DNA of 61,896 nt from Streptomyces sp. JJ36 (GCF_021696945.1 NZ_JACYHE010000030.1:1-61896), one strand, 5' to 3'. Positions 1 through 8,546 are shown, counted from the stretch's first letter. Made by a program: numbers and translations. Notes: generated from the letters alone by a model not told the origin.

Positions 1-60
1 GGCGGGGGGGGGGCCGCGGGCGGGGGGGGGGCCGGCGGGGTGGGGGTGGGGCGGGCGGCG
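1..60. repeat. G-run low-complexity tract
   Basis: The first 60 bases are almost pure G with runs of ten or more Gs. They would encode Pro/Arg on the minus strand as part of the partial gene, and could form G-quadruplexes. Such tracts are also prone to sequencing or assembly error. Confidence 0.6.
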
Positions 61-181
61 CGGGCGGCAGCCCGTGCGGGGTGGTGGCGGCGTGCGGGGG
101 CGCCGGCTCGGGCGAGGCTCCCGGCGGGCCGGCCGGGGGCGGCGGAGAGGTGGCTGCGGAAGGTGCGTCGTGGGTGTGCAT
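1..181 (-). CDS. Partial CDS, Pro/Ala-rich N-terminus of unknown protein
   Basis: An open frame reads off the left edge of the window from an ATG at 181 on the minus strand. The roughly 60 visible residues begin MHTHDAPSAATSPPPPAG and are almost all Pro, Ala, Gly, His and Arg, the kind of disordered cytoplasmic leader that precedes the membrane anchor in many Streptomyces HtrA-like proteases or kinases. No domain is reached. The upstream Shine-Dalgarno is weak, and a perfect palindrome lies directly before the start. The extreme G/C bias could also open this frame by chance, so the call is tentative. Confidence 0.35.
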   Translation of the reverse strand, partial: MHTHDAPSAATSPPPPAGPPGASPEPAPPHAATTPHGLPPAPPAPPPPRRPPPRPRPPPR

Positions 182-200
182 GCCGCCCAGCGTGGGCGGC
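182..200. promoter_or_regulatory. Perfect inverted repeat upstream of partial gene
   Basis: GCCGCCCA and TGGGCGGC (8-bp arms) are separated by GCG, directly adjacent to the minus-strand ATG at 181. It could be an operator or a 5' UTR hairpin. No regulator is recognisable from the motif. Confidence 0.4.
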
Positions 201-339
201 GCTGATGAGAATCGGCTGAGGACGGCGTGAGTCGTCCCTTCACACCGGGGCGGTTCGCGCGGAGTTCCCCGAGCGGGGGCGCCCGCTCGCGTACGCTGAC
301 CCGCAGCCGGTACGACGGAGCGCGCCGAAGGAGGCCCGG

Positions 340-768
340 GTGGCCCTGTCCCGTGCAGAACGTGAGCGGTTTCTGGCCGAGCCGCATGTCGCCGCCCTGT
401 CCGTCGACTCCGGGGAGGAGTCGCGCGGCCCGCTGACGGTGCCCGTCTGGTACCAGTACGCGCCGGGCGGCGAGGTCTGGGTACTGACCGGCAGGGACTC
501 CCGCAAGCACCGGCTCGTCGCCCGGGCGGGCCGCTGCACGCTGCTGGTGCAGCGGCTGGAGCCGACGGTCGCCTACGTGTCGGTGGAGGGCCCGGTCGTA
601 CGGACCGGGCCGGGCACCCGGGAGGCGCTGGAGGAGCTGGCCGCGCGCTATCTGCCGCCGGAGAAGGTGCAGGGGTATGTGGAGTTCGCCCTGAAGGACC
701 ACGGCGAGCAGGTGATCCTGTATCTGCGGCCGGAGCACTGGCTGTCCGCGGACCTCGGCGCCGTCTGA
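340..768 (+). CDS. Pyridoxamine 5'-phosphate oxidase-fold (PPOX class) protein
   Basis: This 142-residue protein starts at a GTG with AAGGAGG about 6 nt upstream. The opening residues (ERFLAEPHVAALSV), the later VPVWYQY and the segment around GRDSRKHRL match the split-barrel PPOX / F420-binding family, including the usual strand pattern and a short C-terminal helix. Members bind FMN or F420 and act as cytosolic reductases or oxidases of unknown substrates. The gene stands alone between the divergent partial gene and the convergent LacI gene. The substrate and cofactor cannot be told from sequence. The family assignment is fairly secure. Confidence 0.75.
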   Translation: MALSRAERERFLAEPHVAALSVDSGEESRGPLTVPVWYQYAPGGEVWVLTGRDSRKHRLVARAGRCTLLVQRLEPTVAYVSVEGPVVRTGPGTREALEELAARYLPPEKVQGYVEFALKDHGEQVILYLRPEHWLSADLGAV

Positions 769-772
769 GGAG

Positions 773-828
773 CGTCGTCCGAGGACCGCCGTCCGAGGGC
801 CGCCGTCTGCGGGCCGCCGTCCGAGGGC
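773..828. repeat. Four tandem 14-nt repeats
   Basis: Four units of CGCCGTCCGAGGGC or close variants run head to tail immediately after the stop codon of the PPOX gene (units at 773, 787, 801 and 815). They lie between two convergent genes. No function is evident, though they could contribute to transcription termination. Confidence 0.7.
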
Positions 829-918
829 CGTCGCGTCGGCGCTCCCGGTCGCCGGTGTACGGCCGGTGTGCGGCGGGACCCGGCAGGCCGCCCGCGCGGC
901 GGGACGGGGGCCGGTGGG

Positions 919-1953
919 TCAGCCGGCGGGCGGCGCGCAGCCGCAGGAGGCGCGGACCACCAGGCCGGAGGGGAAGAGCCGGACCCGCTCGCGCCGGGAG
1001 CCGGCCACCCGGAGGCCGTCGTCCAGCACCAGGTCGACGGCGGCGCGCGCCATCGCCTCCCGGTCGGAGGCCACCGTGGTGAGCGGCGGGTCGGTGAGCG
1101 CCGCCTCCTTGACGTCGTCAAAGCCCGCCACGGCCAGCTCGCCGGGCACGTCGAGTCCGAGCTCGCGGGCCGCCCGGAGCACCCCGATGGCCTGGTCGTC
1201 CGTCGAGCAGAACACCGCCGGGGGGCGGTCCGGTCCGCCGAGCAGGTCGAGCGCGACCTTGTAGGTGTCGTAGCGGTTGTACGGGGCCTTGAAGAGGCGC
1301 CCCTCCACCGGGCGCCCGGCCTCCCGCATGGCCCGGCTCCAGCCCTCGACGTGGTCGGTGACCGGATCGCCGTTCTCCGGCGTGGACTCGAGACCGCCCA
1401 GGCAGGCCACGTAGTCGTGCCCGTGCTCCAGCAGGTGCCGGGTGGCGAGCTGCGCGCCGTTGACGTCGTCCAGCACGACGGCGACGTCGTCGATCGCCTC
1501 GGGCCGCCGGTGCAGCAGCACCACCCGGGCGTCCCAGGCGTCGATCTCGACGGCGGACCGCTCGCTGGGACCCTGGCTGATCAGGATGAGACCGGAGACG
1601 CGCATGCCGAGGAAGGCGCGCAGATAGTGCACCTCGCGCTCGTCGAGATAGTCGGAGTTCCCGACCAGGACCATCTTGCCGCGGTCCGCCGCGGCCTGTT
1701 CCACCGCGTGCGCCATCTCCGCGAAGAAGGGTTGCCGGGCGTCCGGGACGATGAGGCCTATCAGGTCCGTGCGCCGCGAGGCCATCGCCTGCGCCACCCG
1801 GTCCGGCCGGTACCCCAGCTCCTTGATGGCCGCGAGGACGCGCTCCCGGGTGGCGGGGGCGACCGGGCGCGGCCCGTTGTTGATCACATAGCTGACCACC
1901 GCGGTCGAGGTACCCGCCAGTCTTGCCACATCGTCCCGCGTCACCTTGGCCAC
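919..1953 (-). CDS. LacI-family transcriptional regulator
   Basis: The 344-residue protein has a LacI helix-turn-helix at residues 4-25 ([20 protein letters not shown]), the hinge helix near residue 50-58, and a periplasmic-binding-protein-like effector domain from about residue 62 ([18 protein letters not shown]) to the end. It should bind DNA as a dimer and respond to a small ligand, probably a sugar. It ends in a Cys-rich tail ([10 protein letters not shown]). It lies 24 bp downstream of glnR on the same strand, so the two are probably co-transcribed. Its operator and ligand are unknown. Confidence 0.9.
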   Translation of the reverse strand: MAKVTRDDVARLAGTSTAVVSYVINNGPRPVAPATRERVLAAIKELGYRPDRVAQAMASRRTDLIGLIVPDARQPFFAEMAHAVEQAAADRGKMVLVGNSDYLDEREVHYLRAFLGMRVSGLILISQGPSERSAVEIDAWDARVVLLHRRPEAIDDVAVVLDDVNGAQLATRHLLEHGHDYVACLGGLESTPENGDPVTDHVEGWSRAMREAGRPVEGRLFKAPYNRYDTYKVALDLLGGPDRPPAVFCSTDDQAIGVLRAARELGLDVPGELAVAGFDDVKEAALTDPPLTTVASDREAMARAAVDLVLDDGLRVAGSRRERVRLFPSGLVVRASCGCAPPAG

Positions 1954-1977
1954 GGCGGTCAGTCTACGCGCGACGGG

Positions 1978-2778
1978 TCACCCCTCGGCCCGGCCCGTAC
2001 GGGAGGGCTCCGCGCCGTCCGCCGCCTGCCGGGTGACCTCCTCGGCGGCGTCGGCCACGGCACGGGCCTCCGCCTTCGCCTTCTTCCCCTCCGCGGACTT
2101 GTCGCCCTTCTCGGGGGAGACGAAGCGGTAGCCGACGTTCCGCACGGTGCCGATGAGCGACTCGTGCTCCGGGCCCAGCTTGGCGCGGAGCCGCCGCACG
2201 TGGACGTCGACGGTGCGGGTGCCGCCGAAGTAGTCGTAGCCCCAGACCTCCTGCAGGAGCTGTGCCCGGGTGAAGACCCGGCCCGGGTGCTGCGCGAGGT
2301 ACTTGAGGAGCTCGAACTCCTTGAAGGTGAGGTCCAGCACCCGGCCCTTGAGCTTGGCGCTGTAGGTGGCCTCGTCCACGGAGAGGTCGCCGTTGCGGAT
2401 CTCCATCGGGCTGGCGTCCGCGCCGATCTGGAGCCGTCCGGTGGCCAGTCGCAGCCGGGCCTCCACCTCGGCGGGACCGGCGGTGTCCAGGATGACGTCG
2501 TCGACGCCCCATTCGGCGGTGACCGCGGCCAGCCCGCCCTCGGTCACGATCAGCACCAGCGGGCACCCCGGGCCCGTCGAGCGCAGCAACTGGCACAGGG
2601 AGCGGACCTGCGGCAGGTCCCGTCGGCCGTCGATCAGTATGACGTCGGCGCCGGGAGTGTTCACCAGGGCGGGCCCCTCGGCGGGCGCCACCCGGACGTT
2701 GTGCAGCAGCAGGCCGAGCGCGGGCAGGACCTCCGCGGACGGCTGGAGGGCGTTGGTGAGCAGCAGCAGCGAACTCAT
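1978..2778 (-). CDS. glnR: Global nitrogen response regulator GlnR
   Basis: This 266-residue OmpR-type regulator has an atypical receiver domain (about residues 1-110, beginning [20 protein letters not shown]) and a winged-helix DNA-binding domain (about 125-225, with [18 protein letters not shown] and [15 protein letters not shown]). The N-terminal sequence is distinctive for Streptomyces GlnR, which controls glnA, glnII, amtB and nitrate or nitrite genes. GlnR-type receivers are orphan, without a partner kinase, and none is encoded nearby. The C-terminus carries a Lys/Ala-rich extension ([18 protein letters not shown]). It is divergent from the hydrolase gene and probably forms an operon with the downstream lacI-type gene. 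Confidence 0.92.
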   Translation of the reverse strand: MSSLLLLTNALQPSAEVLPALGLLLHNVRVAPAEGPALVNTPGADVILIDGRRDLPQVRSLCQLLRSTGPGCPLVLIVTEGGLAAVTAEWGVDDVILDTAGPAEVEARLRLATGRLQIGADASPMEIRNGDLSVDEATYSAKLKGRVLDLTFKEFELLKYLAQHPGRVFTRAQLLQEVWGYDYFGGTRTVDVHVRRLRAKLGPEHESLIGTVRNVGYRFVSPEKGDKSAEGKKAKAEARAVADAAEEVTRQAADGAEPSRTGRAEG

Positions 2779-2956
2779 GCGGACGCACCCCCCGCCGGTG
2801 CGGGCTGCGCCGCGTTCGTATGGTCTCCGTTGCCTTTACGCGTACCCATGACGTCGGGTCCCTTCCTCGGTCCCTGCGAGGCGAATGGCGGCACAGCGTC
2901 GTACCCGGCGGCTCCCGGCGACCGGCCGCTCCGGAGGAGGGCTGCCGAAAGCACGA

Positions 2957-2988
2957 AAGGACCCGGGGGCGACTCTGCCCGGATCCTT
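2957..2988. terminator. Hairpin in the glnR/hydrolase divergent region
   Basis: AAGGACCCGGG pairs with CCCGGATCCTT (one mismatch) around a 10-nt loop, followed by CT. It looks like an intrinsic terminator or attenuator, but it sits between divergent genes, so it may act on either leader transcript. It ends 19 nt before the ATG of the plus-strand hydrolase. Confidence 0.45.
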
Positions 2989-3007
2989 CTCCCAGCAGAA
3001 TAGCCGA

Positions 3008-4252
3008 ATGAGCAGCACAGGGAAGTGTGAGTTCGCCCGCGTAGGTCGCGAGGCGGTCACGGAGCGTGTCCGCCGGGCGTCCCTGACGGCGGCGGACGGA
3101 GTGCCGATCGAGGCCGCATACCTGCCGTATGCACCGCCGGGCGCGGGGCCCGGGAGCGGGCCGCGGGACGGTCCGGGCGGCCGGCGGGACGAAGGCTCCG
3201 GGGACGGTCCGGGCGCGCGTGCGGGCAACACCGCCGGGGCCGGTACGGACCCCGCGGGCGTACCGGTGATCGTGCTGGCGCACGGCTTCACGGGGTCGCT
3301 CGAACGGCCCGCGCTCCGGCGGGCCGCGCAGGTGTGCGCCCGGCACGCCGCGGTGGTGACCTTCTCGTTCCGCGGTCACGGCGGCTCGGGCGGGCGCTCC
3401 ACGGTGGGCGACCGCGAGGTGCTCGACCTCGCGGCGGCGGTCCGCTGGGCCCGGTCACTCGGGCACCCGCGGGTGGCCACCCTCGGGTTCTCGATGGGCG
3501 GCTCGGTGACCGTACGGCACGGCGCGCTCTACCGGCCGCGGGACGCCGGGGACGGTGACACGGTGTGGCCGCCCGGCCGGCCGGAGGGCGACGTGGCGCG
3601 CGAGGGGCGCACGGTGGCGTACGAGGGGGCACGCGCGCTGGCGCGGGCCCATACGGAGGCGGAGGAACAGGCCGGCGCAGACCCGTCCGGGCCCTCCGAC
3701 GCCCTCGCGGCAGCCGACGCCCGCCGGGCGAAGGCCCCGGACGGCGCGGGTACGGCGGACGGCGACGGTGCGGCGAACAGCACGGGGGCGGCGGACGCGG
3801 GGGCGGTGGAGAACGCCGGGGCAGTGGAGGACGCCGGGGCAGTGGACGCGCACGCCGACGCGGTGGTGGCGGTGAGCGCGCCCGCCCGCTGGTACTACCG
3901 GGGCACCGCACCCATGCGGCGGCTGCACTGGGTGATCGAGCAGCCGGTCGGGCGGCTGGTCTCCCGCTGGGGACTGCGGACGCGTGTCCACCCGGAGGGC
4001 TGGGACCCCGTGCCGCTCTCGCCCACGGCGGCTGCACCGCTGCTCAGCCCGACCCCGCTGCTGGTCGTGCACGGCGACCAGGACGCCTACTTCCCCGTCG
4101 ACCACCCGCTCGCCCTGGCGCGGGCCGCCGACCCGGAGCACACCGAGCTCTGGCTGGAACACGGTTTCGGCCACGCGGAGAACGCGGCGGAGCCGGAGCT
4201 GCTCAACCGCATCGCCGCCTGGGCGGCCCGCCGTGCCACGGAGGCCGGCTGA
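3008..4252 (+). CDS. Alpha/beta hydrolase with long Ala/Asp/Gly insertion
   Basis: This 414-residue protein has an alpha/beta-hydrolase core: HGFTGS oxyanion segment near residue 95, nucleophile elbow GFSMGG near residue 160, and a C-terminal HGDQDAYFP with HGFGHAENA supplying the acid and histidine. An insertion of roughly 115 residues between the nucleophile elbow and the cap is low complexity (repeats such as AGAVENAGAVEDAGAV). The start was chosen as the in-frame ATG whose upstream AGAATAGC could serve as a -10 for a leaderless message; no good ribosome binding site is present. An upstream in-frame ATG at 2885 is less likely. Substrate unknown. It neighbours glnR divergently. Confidence 0.8.
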   Translation: MSSTGKCEFARVGREAVTERVRRASLTAADGVPIEAAYLPYAPPGAGPGSGPRDGPGGRRDEGSGDGPGARAGNTAGAGTDPAGVPVIVLAHGFTGSLERPALRRAAQVCARHAAVVTFSFRGHGGSGGRSTVGDREVLDLAAAVRWARSLGHPRVATLGFSMGGSVTVRHGALYRPRDAGDGDTVWPPGRPEGDVAREGRTVAYEGARALARAHTEAEEQAGADPSGPSDALAAADARRAKAPDGAGTADGDGAANSTGAADAGAVENAGAVEDAGAVDAHADAVVAVSAPARWYYRGTAPMRRLHWVIEQPVGRLVSRWGLRTRVHPEGWDPVPLSPTAAAPLLSPTPLLVVHGDQDAYFPVDHPLALARAADPEHTELWLEHGFGHAENAAEPELLNRIAAWAARRATEAG

Positions 4253-4691
4253 ACACCTCCGGGACGCCCACCGGCAGGTCCCGGTAGGCACCGGGCGGGG
4301 TGCCGCGCCGAAGCACGAGCCGGCCACGGCCCGGCCCGGCACGACCGCCCGGCGCCCCGCACCCGGGCTGCCCCCGGGGGCCTCCGGGCCCTCGCGGGGA
4401 ACGCGGCTGCCGTCCGGCACGGTGGCCCGTGCCGCGCGGGCTTCCCCCGGCCCCGCCGGTGACCATCGCCCGGCCGGTCCGGCGTCCGGGCGGGTCCGGC
4501 CCCCGCGGCGGCGGGCACTGCGGAGAGCGCCCGCCACCGGGACGCGTCGATCACCCGCACCGGCGCCCGGCGGAGGACGCGCGCCCCCGCGGCAAGGCGC
4601 GCGCCCCGTCCGTACCGGGCCCCGGCGCCGTCCGCACCCCGGGCGGCGCGCCATCATGGAACCCGCAACGGCACACGGCGAGAGGACCAGC
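4253..4691. other. Intergenic 439 bp, no gene recognised
   Basis: This gap between the hydrolase and the MoaD/ThiS-like gene is very GC-rich. The open frames in it look like chance products of GC bias. Several small hairpins are possible (for example around the CCCGGGCTGCCCCCGGG run), but I see no clear regulatory motif. Confidence 0.5.
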
Positions 4692-4958
4692 ATGGCGAGC
4701 GGGACGATCCGCTACTGGGCGGCGGCCAAATCCGCCGCCGGGCTCGCGGAGGAGACGTACGAGGCCGGTACGCTCGCCGAGGCGCTGGACGCCGCCCGCG
4801 CCCGGCACACGGAGCGCCCGGAGTTCGCCCGGGTCCTGCGACGCTGCTCGTTCCTGGTGGACGGCGCCCAGGTGGGTTCGCGCGCGCATCAGGAGGTCCC
4901 GTTGACCGAGGGCGGCACGGTCGAGGTGCTCCCGCCGTTCGCCGGGGGTGCCCGGTGA
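4692..4958 (+). CDS. MoaD/ThiS-family ubiquitin-like sulfur carrier
   Basis: The 88-residue beta-grasp protein (IRYWAAAKSAAG start, PLTEGGTVEVLPPFAGGAR end) matches the MoaD/ThiS family, which carry sulfur as a C-terminal thiocarboxylate for molybdopterin, thiamine or cysteine synthesis. Mature carriers end in Gly-Gly; here GG is followed by Ala-Arg, so the tail would need trimming (as known for CysO-type proteins) or the protein does not act as a carrier. The start at 4692 has GAGAGGA upstream; an ATG at 4656 is an alternative. It overlaps the next gene by four bases, so the two are translationally coupled. Confidence 0.8.
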   Translation: MASGTIRYWAAAKSAAGLAEETYEAGTLAEALDAARARHTERPEFARVLRRCSFLVDGAQVGSRAHQEVPLTEGGTVEVLPPFAGGAR

Positions 4959-5875
4959 GCGACACCCGGCCGGGCAGAGCCCCGGCACACCCCTCCCCCG
5001 GCCCGCTCCCCCCGGAGCGCCCGGCCGCGCCCCCGCAGGCGGGCGGCACCGCCCCGGCCCCCGGCACGGGCGACGCGGGGACCGGCCGGGCGGATCGCCC
5101 CGCGGCGCGCCCGTCTCCCGGAGGCGGCCGGCGCCGCCGCGAGAGCCCGCTGATCGCCCCCGGCCTGCTCCCGGCCGCGCTGACCGCCGGGCTCGCGGGG
5201 CTGCTCGCGCTGACCGCCCCGCTCCCCCGCCCGGTGACGGCCTGCGCCGTCGTCCTGCTCCAGGCGCTGACCGCGGCCGGCTGGTACCGGCTGAACGGCA
5301 TGTGGCCCGCCCGGCAGGGCATCGCACTGGCGTTCCTGTCCGGGGTCGCCACCGACGCCGCGCTGCTGGCGACCGATCGCGGGCAGGCCCCGACCGTGAT
5401 GCTGGCCACGCTCGGCGTCTGGTGCGTGCTGGTGCCGGCGCTCCAGCTCCGCAACCACGCGAGCCCCGACGAACGCCTCTACGCGCTCACCGCGGCGCTC
5501 GCCGCCTCCGCGCTCACCGTGCTCGCCGCCGGCCACCTCGCGGCCGTCCCCTGGTCCGCCGCCACGCTCACCGTGGGCGCCGCGGCGGTCGCCGCGGCGA
5601 CGCTGGTACGGGCGCTGCCGCTGCCGCCCTTCGCGGGACCGGCCGCCGCCCTGCTCGCGGCGGCGGGCGCGGGCTACGCGACGGGGCTGCCGGCCGGGTC
5701 GGCGGGCGACGAGGGCGCCCTGACCGGGCTGGCCGCAGGCGCGTGCGCGCTGCTCGGGCTGCGGGTGGCGAGCTACGACCGTCCCTCCCGCTTCGTGCAC
5801 CTGACCGCCGGGGTGGCGCTGCCCCTGACCCTGGCCGCGCCCGCGGTGTACGTGCTGGGCCGCGCCCTGTCCTGA
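4955..5875 (+). CDS. Integral membrane protein, unknown function
   Basis: The gene starts with a GTG that overlaps the stop of the MoaD-like gene (GTGA). The 306-residue product has a Pro/Gly/Ala-rich cytoplasmic N-terminus of about 60 residues, then about eight hydrophobic segments (for example LLPAALTAGLAGLLALTAPL and the C-terminal GVALPLTLAAPAVYVLGRAL). I recognise no catalytic motif. Coupling to the sulfur-carrier-like gene suggests joint function or shared regulation. Similar pairs occur in other Streptomyces near glnR. Confidence 0.75.
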   Translation: MSDTRPGRAPAHPSPGPLPPERPAAPPQAGGTAPAPGTGDAGTGRADRPAARPSPGGGRRRRESPLIAPGLLPAALTAGLAGLLALTAPLPRPVTACAVVLLQALTAAGWYRLNGMWPARQGIALAFLSGVATDAALLATDRGQAPTVMLATLGVWCVLVPALQLRNHASPDERLYALTAALAASALTVLAAGHLAAVPWSAATLTVGAAAVAAATLVRALPLPPFAGPAAALLAAAGAGYATGLPAGSAGDEGALTGLAAGACALLGLRVASYDRPSRFVHLTAGVALPLTLAAPAVYVLGRALS

Positions 5876-6500
5876 GCAGCCGCCGTACCTACCGCGGCCC
5901 GGGGCGGCCAGGCCTGTACCGGGCCCGGGCCCGGCTGCTCCCGCCGCCCCGGGCGAGCGCAGCCGGCGTACCGATCTCCCACCGGGCACACCTCGGGCGC
6001 ACCCGGCCGCCCACCGGCCACACACCGGACCCACCCGAGCCCAGACGGCCCGCACCGGGCGCACCCCCGCACGCACCAGACCCATCCGCCCCGCACCGGA
6101 CACACCGGCCACACTCCTGCCACATACCGGGCACCCCCGAGCCCAGACGGCCCGCACCGGACACGCGGCGGGCACACCCCCGAACACACCGGACCCGGCC
6201 GCCCCGCACCGGGCGCCCCGGTCGGCGGCGACCGGGGCGTCCGGCCACCGGCAGGCCCCCTGCGGGCGCGGTCCCGGCGGTCCCCGTGGCGGGTCCGCGC
6301 CGGGCCCGGGAGGTGCCCGACCGCGGCGCGGCGGCGGCGCACCGGACCACCCTGCGCCGGTGGGCCCCGCAGGGGGCCGGCCGGGCCCCGTTCCGATGCG
6401 GCGCGGCCCACCCCCGCCCTGTTCCGGCCCGGTCCCCGCCCTGTCCCGGCGCTGCAACGGCTCGGCCCGGCGGCGTGCAGCGCCCCGCACCGGGGACGTA
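5876..6500. other. Intergenic 600+ bp with degenerate repeats
   Basis: Between the membrane protein and the LmeA-like gene I find no convincing gene. The 5980-6220 stretch is full of variants of CACCGGRCACACC and contains the direct repeat listed separately. The long open frames across it are composed of Pro, Arg and Gly only. Confidence 0.5.
6035..6160. repeat. 24-nt perfect direct repeat pair
   Basis: An identical 24-nt sequence starting CCGAGCCCAGACGG occurs at 6035-6058 and 6137-6160, 102 bp apart, inside a run of looser CACCGG-type repeats. It may be the remains of a tandem duplication. Function unknown. Confidence 0.7.
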
Positions 6501-6521
6501 CCCGCGGGTTAGGCTCGCGGG
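6501..6521 (+). promoter_or_regulatory. Putative promoter within inverted repeat, LmeA-like gene
   Basis: CCCGCG and CGCGGG arms flank GGTTAGGCT. The TAGGCT at 6510-6515 fits a -10 box and would start transcription near 6522, giving a short leader to the ATG at 6549. A repressor binding the arms would occlude the -10. Confidence 0.45.
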
Positions 6522-6548
6522 AGTCGAGCGCCTGGGGGAATTTCCGCG

Positions 6549-7265
6549 ATGCGTGCACTTCGCATAAGTCTTGTCGTCCTCGCCGTCCTGGCGGGTCTCT
6601 TCGTCGCGGCGGACCGGATCGCCGTGCACCTCGCCGAGGAGCGGGCCGCCGAGCAGGTCGCGGAGTCCGAGGGGCTGACCGGCACCGAGTCCGTCTCCGT
6701 CTCCATCAACGGTTTCCCGTTCCTGACCCAGGCTCTGGGCAGGGAGCTGGACGAGGTGGACGTCGAGCTGACCGGCATGACCGCGGAGGCGCGGGGCCGC
6801 CGGATCACGGTCACGGAGGTGGACGCGCAGCTCTCGCACGTCCGGATCGGGGAGAACTTCTCCTCCGCCACGGCCGAGCAGGCCACCGGCACCGCCCGGA
6901 TCTCCTACGAGGACCTGACCGCCAGCGCCCCCACGGGCGTCAAGGTCTCCTACGCCGGCGCGGACCGGGCCGCCCGGAACCAGGTGCGGCTCACCGCCAG
7001 CGTGCAGCTCCTCGGGCAGACGGTGAAGATCCCGCGCCCCTTCTACAGCAGCGTCCGGCTGGAGGGCGGCGACCGGGTGAAGCTGCGGGCCGAGGAGATT
7101 CCCCTGGGGGGCATCCCGGGCGCCGAGGACCGTGTCCGGGGGCTGGTGGACTTCGGCTCGACCGTCCACGGGCTGCCCGAGGGGCTGGATCTGGCCGAGG
7201 CGGAGGTGACGAAGGAGGGCGTGACCTTCGCGCTGGAGGGGCAGGACGTGCGCCTCGCGGGGTGA
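6549..7265 (+). CDS. LmeA-like phospholipid-binding protein (DUF2993)
   Basis: The 238-residue product has an N-terminal membrane anchor or signal (MRALRISLVVLAVLAGLFVAAD) followed by a DUF2993 domain (about 30-235) with the typical INGFPFLTQALGRELDEVDVE segment. The mycobacterial relative LmeA is periplasmic, binds phosphoinositides and supports lipomannan maturation. In Streptomyces the role is unknown, but an extracytoplasmic lipid-binding job is likely. A purine-rich GGGGGAA lies upstream of the ATG. Confidence 0.82.
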   Translation: MRALRISLVVLAVLAGLFVAADRIAVHLAEERAAEQVAESEGLTGTESVSVSINGFPFLTQALGRELDEVDVELTGMTAEARGRRITVTEVDAQLSHVRIGENFSSATAEQATGTARISYEDLTASAPTGVKVSYAGADRAARNQVRLTASVQLLGQTVKIPRPFYSSVRLEGGDRVKLRAEEIPLGGIPGAEDRVRGLVDFGSTVHGLPEGLDLAEAEVTKEGVTFALEGQDVRLAG

Positions 7266-7442
7266 GGCGTTTCCGGGCGCGCCCGGCCCTCGGCAGACCG
7301 CGCGTCCCACAGGGCGAGACGAGCGCGTCCGCAAGGCAGATCACCGCGCGGAGCGGGCGTACGGGGGCGGCCGCGGCCCGGAGCGGCGGGAGCATGTCAT
7401 CCCGCATCACAGACGCTTTTGTCTCATCATGCGGATTCACGG

Positions 7443-7471
7443 TGACACGGACCCCTGCGGCTCCTTACGAT
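7443..7471 (+). promoter_or_regulatory. HrdB-type promoter, leaderless, for cysA leader ORF
   Basis: TGACAC (7443-7448) and TACGAT (7466-7471) are spaced by 17 nt, a good vegetative-sigma promoter. Transcription is expected to begin 7-8 nt further on, exactly at the ATG of the leader ORF at 7479, so that ORF should be translated from a leaderless message. Confidence 0.65.
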
Positions 7472-7478
7472 CGGTCGC

Positions 7479-7562
7479 ATGAAGCGACAGGCGGATCTCA
7501 CCAAGCGACGGGCGGTCGACCTCTGCCGCGTCGCCGCCATGCTCTGTCGCACCGCCGTCTGA
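7479..7562 (+). CDS. 27-aa putative cysteine-responsive leader peptide
   Basis: ATG at 7479 opens a 27-residue ORF beginning MKRQADLTKRRAVDLC and containing two Leu-Cys-Arg motifs (residues 15-17 and 22-24), then a stop at 7560-7562, about 145 nt upstream of the sulfurtransferase gene. Small ORFs of this type with C-terminal cysteines are recurrent upstream of sulfur genes in actinobacteria, and cysteine-dependent attenuation by a similar mycobacterial leader has been reported. I infer that slow decoding of the Cys codons controls cysA expression. It is too short for ordinary gene callers. Confidence 0.7.
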   Translation: MKRQADLTKRRAVDLCRVAAMLCRTAV

Positions 7563-7706
7563 CGGCCGTCTCCCGGTGTGGCGCACCGGCCCGACGCCCG
7601 GCCGTTCGCACCGCCGCACCACCGCACCGTTTCCGCACCGGCGCGTCCCGCCGTGCCGCGTGCCCGTACGCCCGCGTACGCACCCACCGCCCTCCGGAGG
7701 AGAACC

Positions 7707-8546
7707 ATGAGCCGCAGTGACGTCCTGGTGGACGCCGACTGGGTCGAGGCCCGTATCGACGACCCGAAGACGGTCATCGTCGAGGTGGACGAGGACACCT
7801 CGGCCTACGACAAGAACCACATCCGCAACGCCGTCCGCATCGACTGGAAGCAGGACCTCCAGGACCCGGTGCGCCGCGACTTCGTCGACCAGGCCGGCTT
7901 CGAGAAGCTGCTCTCGGAGAAGGGCATCGCCAACGACGACACGGTCGTCCTCTACGGCGGCAACAACAACTGGTTCGCCGCCTACGCCTACTGGTACTTC
8001 AAGCTCTACGGCCACCAGGACGTGAAGCTCCTGGACGGCGGCCGCAAGAAGTGGGAGCTGGACTCCCGCGACCTGGTCGCCGAGGTGCCGGAGCGCCCGA
8101 AGACCACGTACACGGCGCAGCCGCAGGACACCTCCATCCGCGCCTTCCGCGACGAGGTCGTCGACGCGATCGGCACCAAGAACCTGGTGGACGTGCGGTC
8201 CCCCGACGAGTTCAGCGGGAAGCTGCTCGCCCCGGCCCACCTGCCGCAGGAGCAGTCGCAGCGCCCGGGCCACGTGCCGAGCGCGCGCAACATCCCGTGG
8301 TCGAAGTCGGCCAACGACGACGGCACCTTCAAGTCGGACGACGAGCTGAAGGACCTCTACGAGCAGGAAGGCGTGGACCTGGGCAAGGACACCATCGCCT
8401 ACTGCCGCATCGGTGAGCGGTCCGCCCACACCTGGTTCGTGCTGCACGAGCTGCTCGGCCAGCAGAACGTGAAGAACTACGACGGCTCCTGGACCGAGTA
8501 CGGCTCGCTGGTCGGTGTGCCGGTCGAGCTCGGCGCCGACGACTGA
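7707..8546 (+). CDS. cysA: Thiosulfate/3-mercaptopyruvate sulfurtransferase
   Basis: This 279-residue tandem rhodanese protein transfers sulfane sulfur from thiosulfate or mercaptopyruvate to acceptors such as cyanide or thiols. The first rhodanese domain spans about residues 1-130 (with the catalytic position lost, GGNNNWFAAY), the second about 150-279 with catalytic Cys233 in CRIGER. A perfect GGAGGAG precedes the ATG. The gene follows the leader ORF and precedes the DUF1416 gene by 35 nt, probably as one operon. This is the actinobacterial CysA type, unrelated to the sulfate ABC transporter ATPase of the same name. Confidence 0.9.
   Translation: MSRSDVLVDADWVEARIDDPKTVIVEVDEDTSAYDKNHIRNAVRIDWKQDLQDPVRRDFVDQAGFEKLLSEKGIANDDTVVLYGGNNNWFAAYAYWYFKLYGHQDVKLLDGGRKKWELDSRDLVAEVPERPKTTYTAQPQDTSIRAFRDEVVDAIGTKNLVDVRSPDEFSGKLLAPAHLPQEQSQRPGHVPSARNIPWSKSANDDGTFKSDDELKDLYEQEGVDLGKDTIAYCRIGERSAHTWFVLHELLGQQNVKNYDGSWTEYGSLVGVPVELGADD

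Noticed and set aside
868..3003. 711-residue open frame on the plus strand
   Set aside because: It is antisense to the LacI and glnR genes, which have clear domains; the frame has no ribosome site and GC-artefact composition.
7691..7700. CCTCCGGAGG palindrome as a stem hiding the cysA ribosome site
   Set aside because: The arms are contiguous with no loop, so they cannot form a simple hairpin; it is just a ribosome site within a palindromic sequence.
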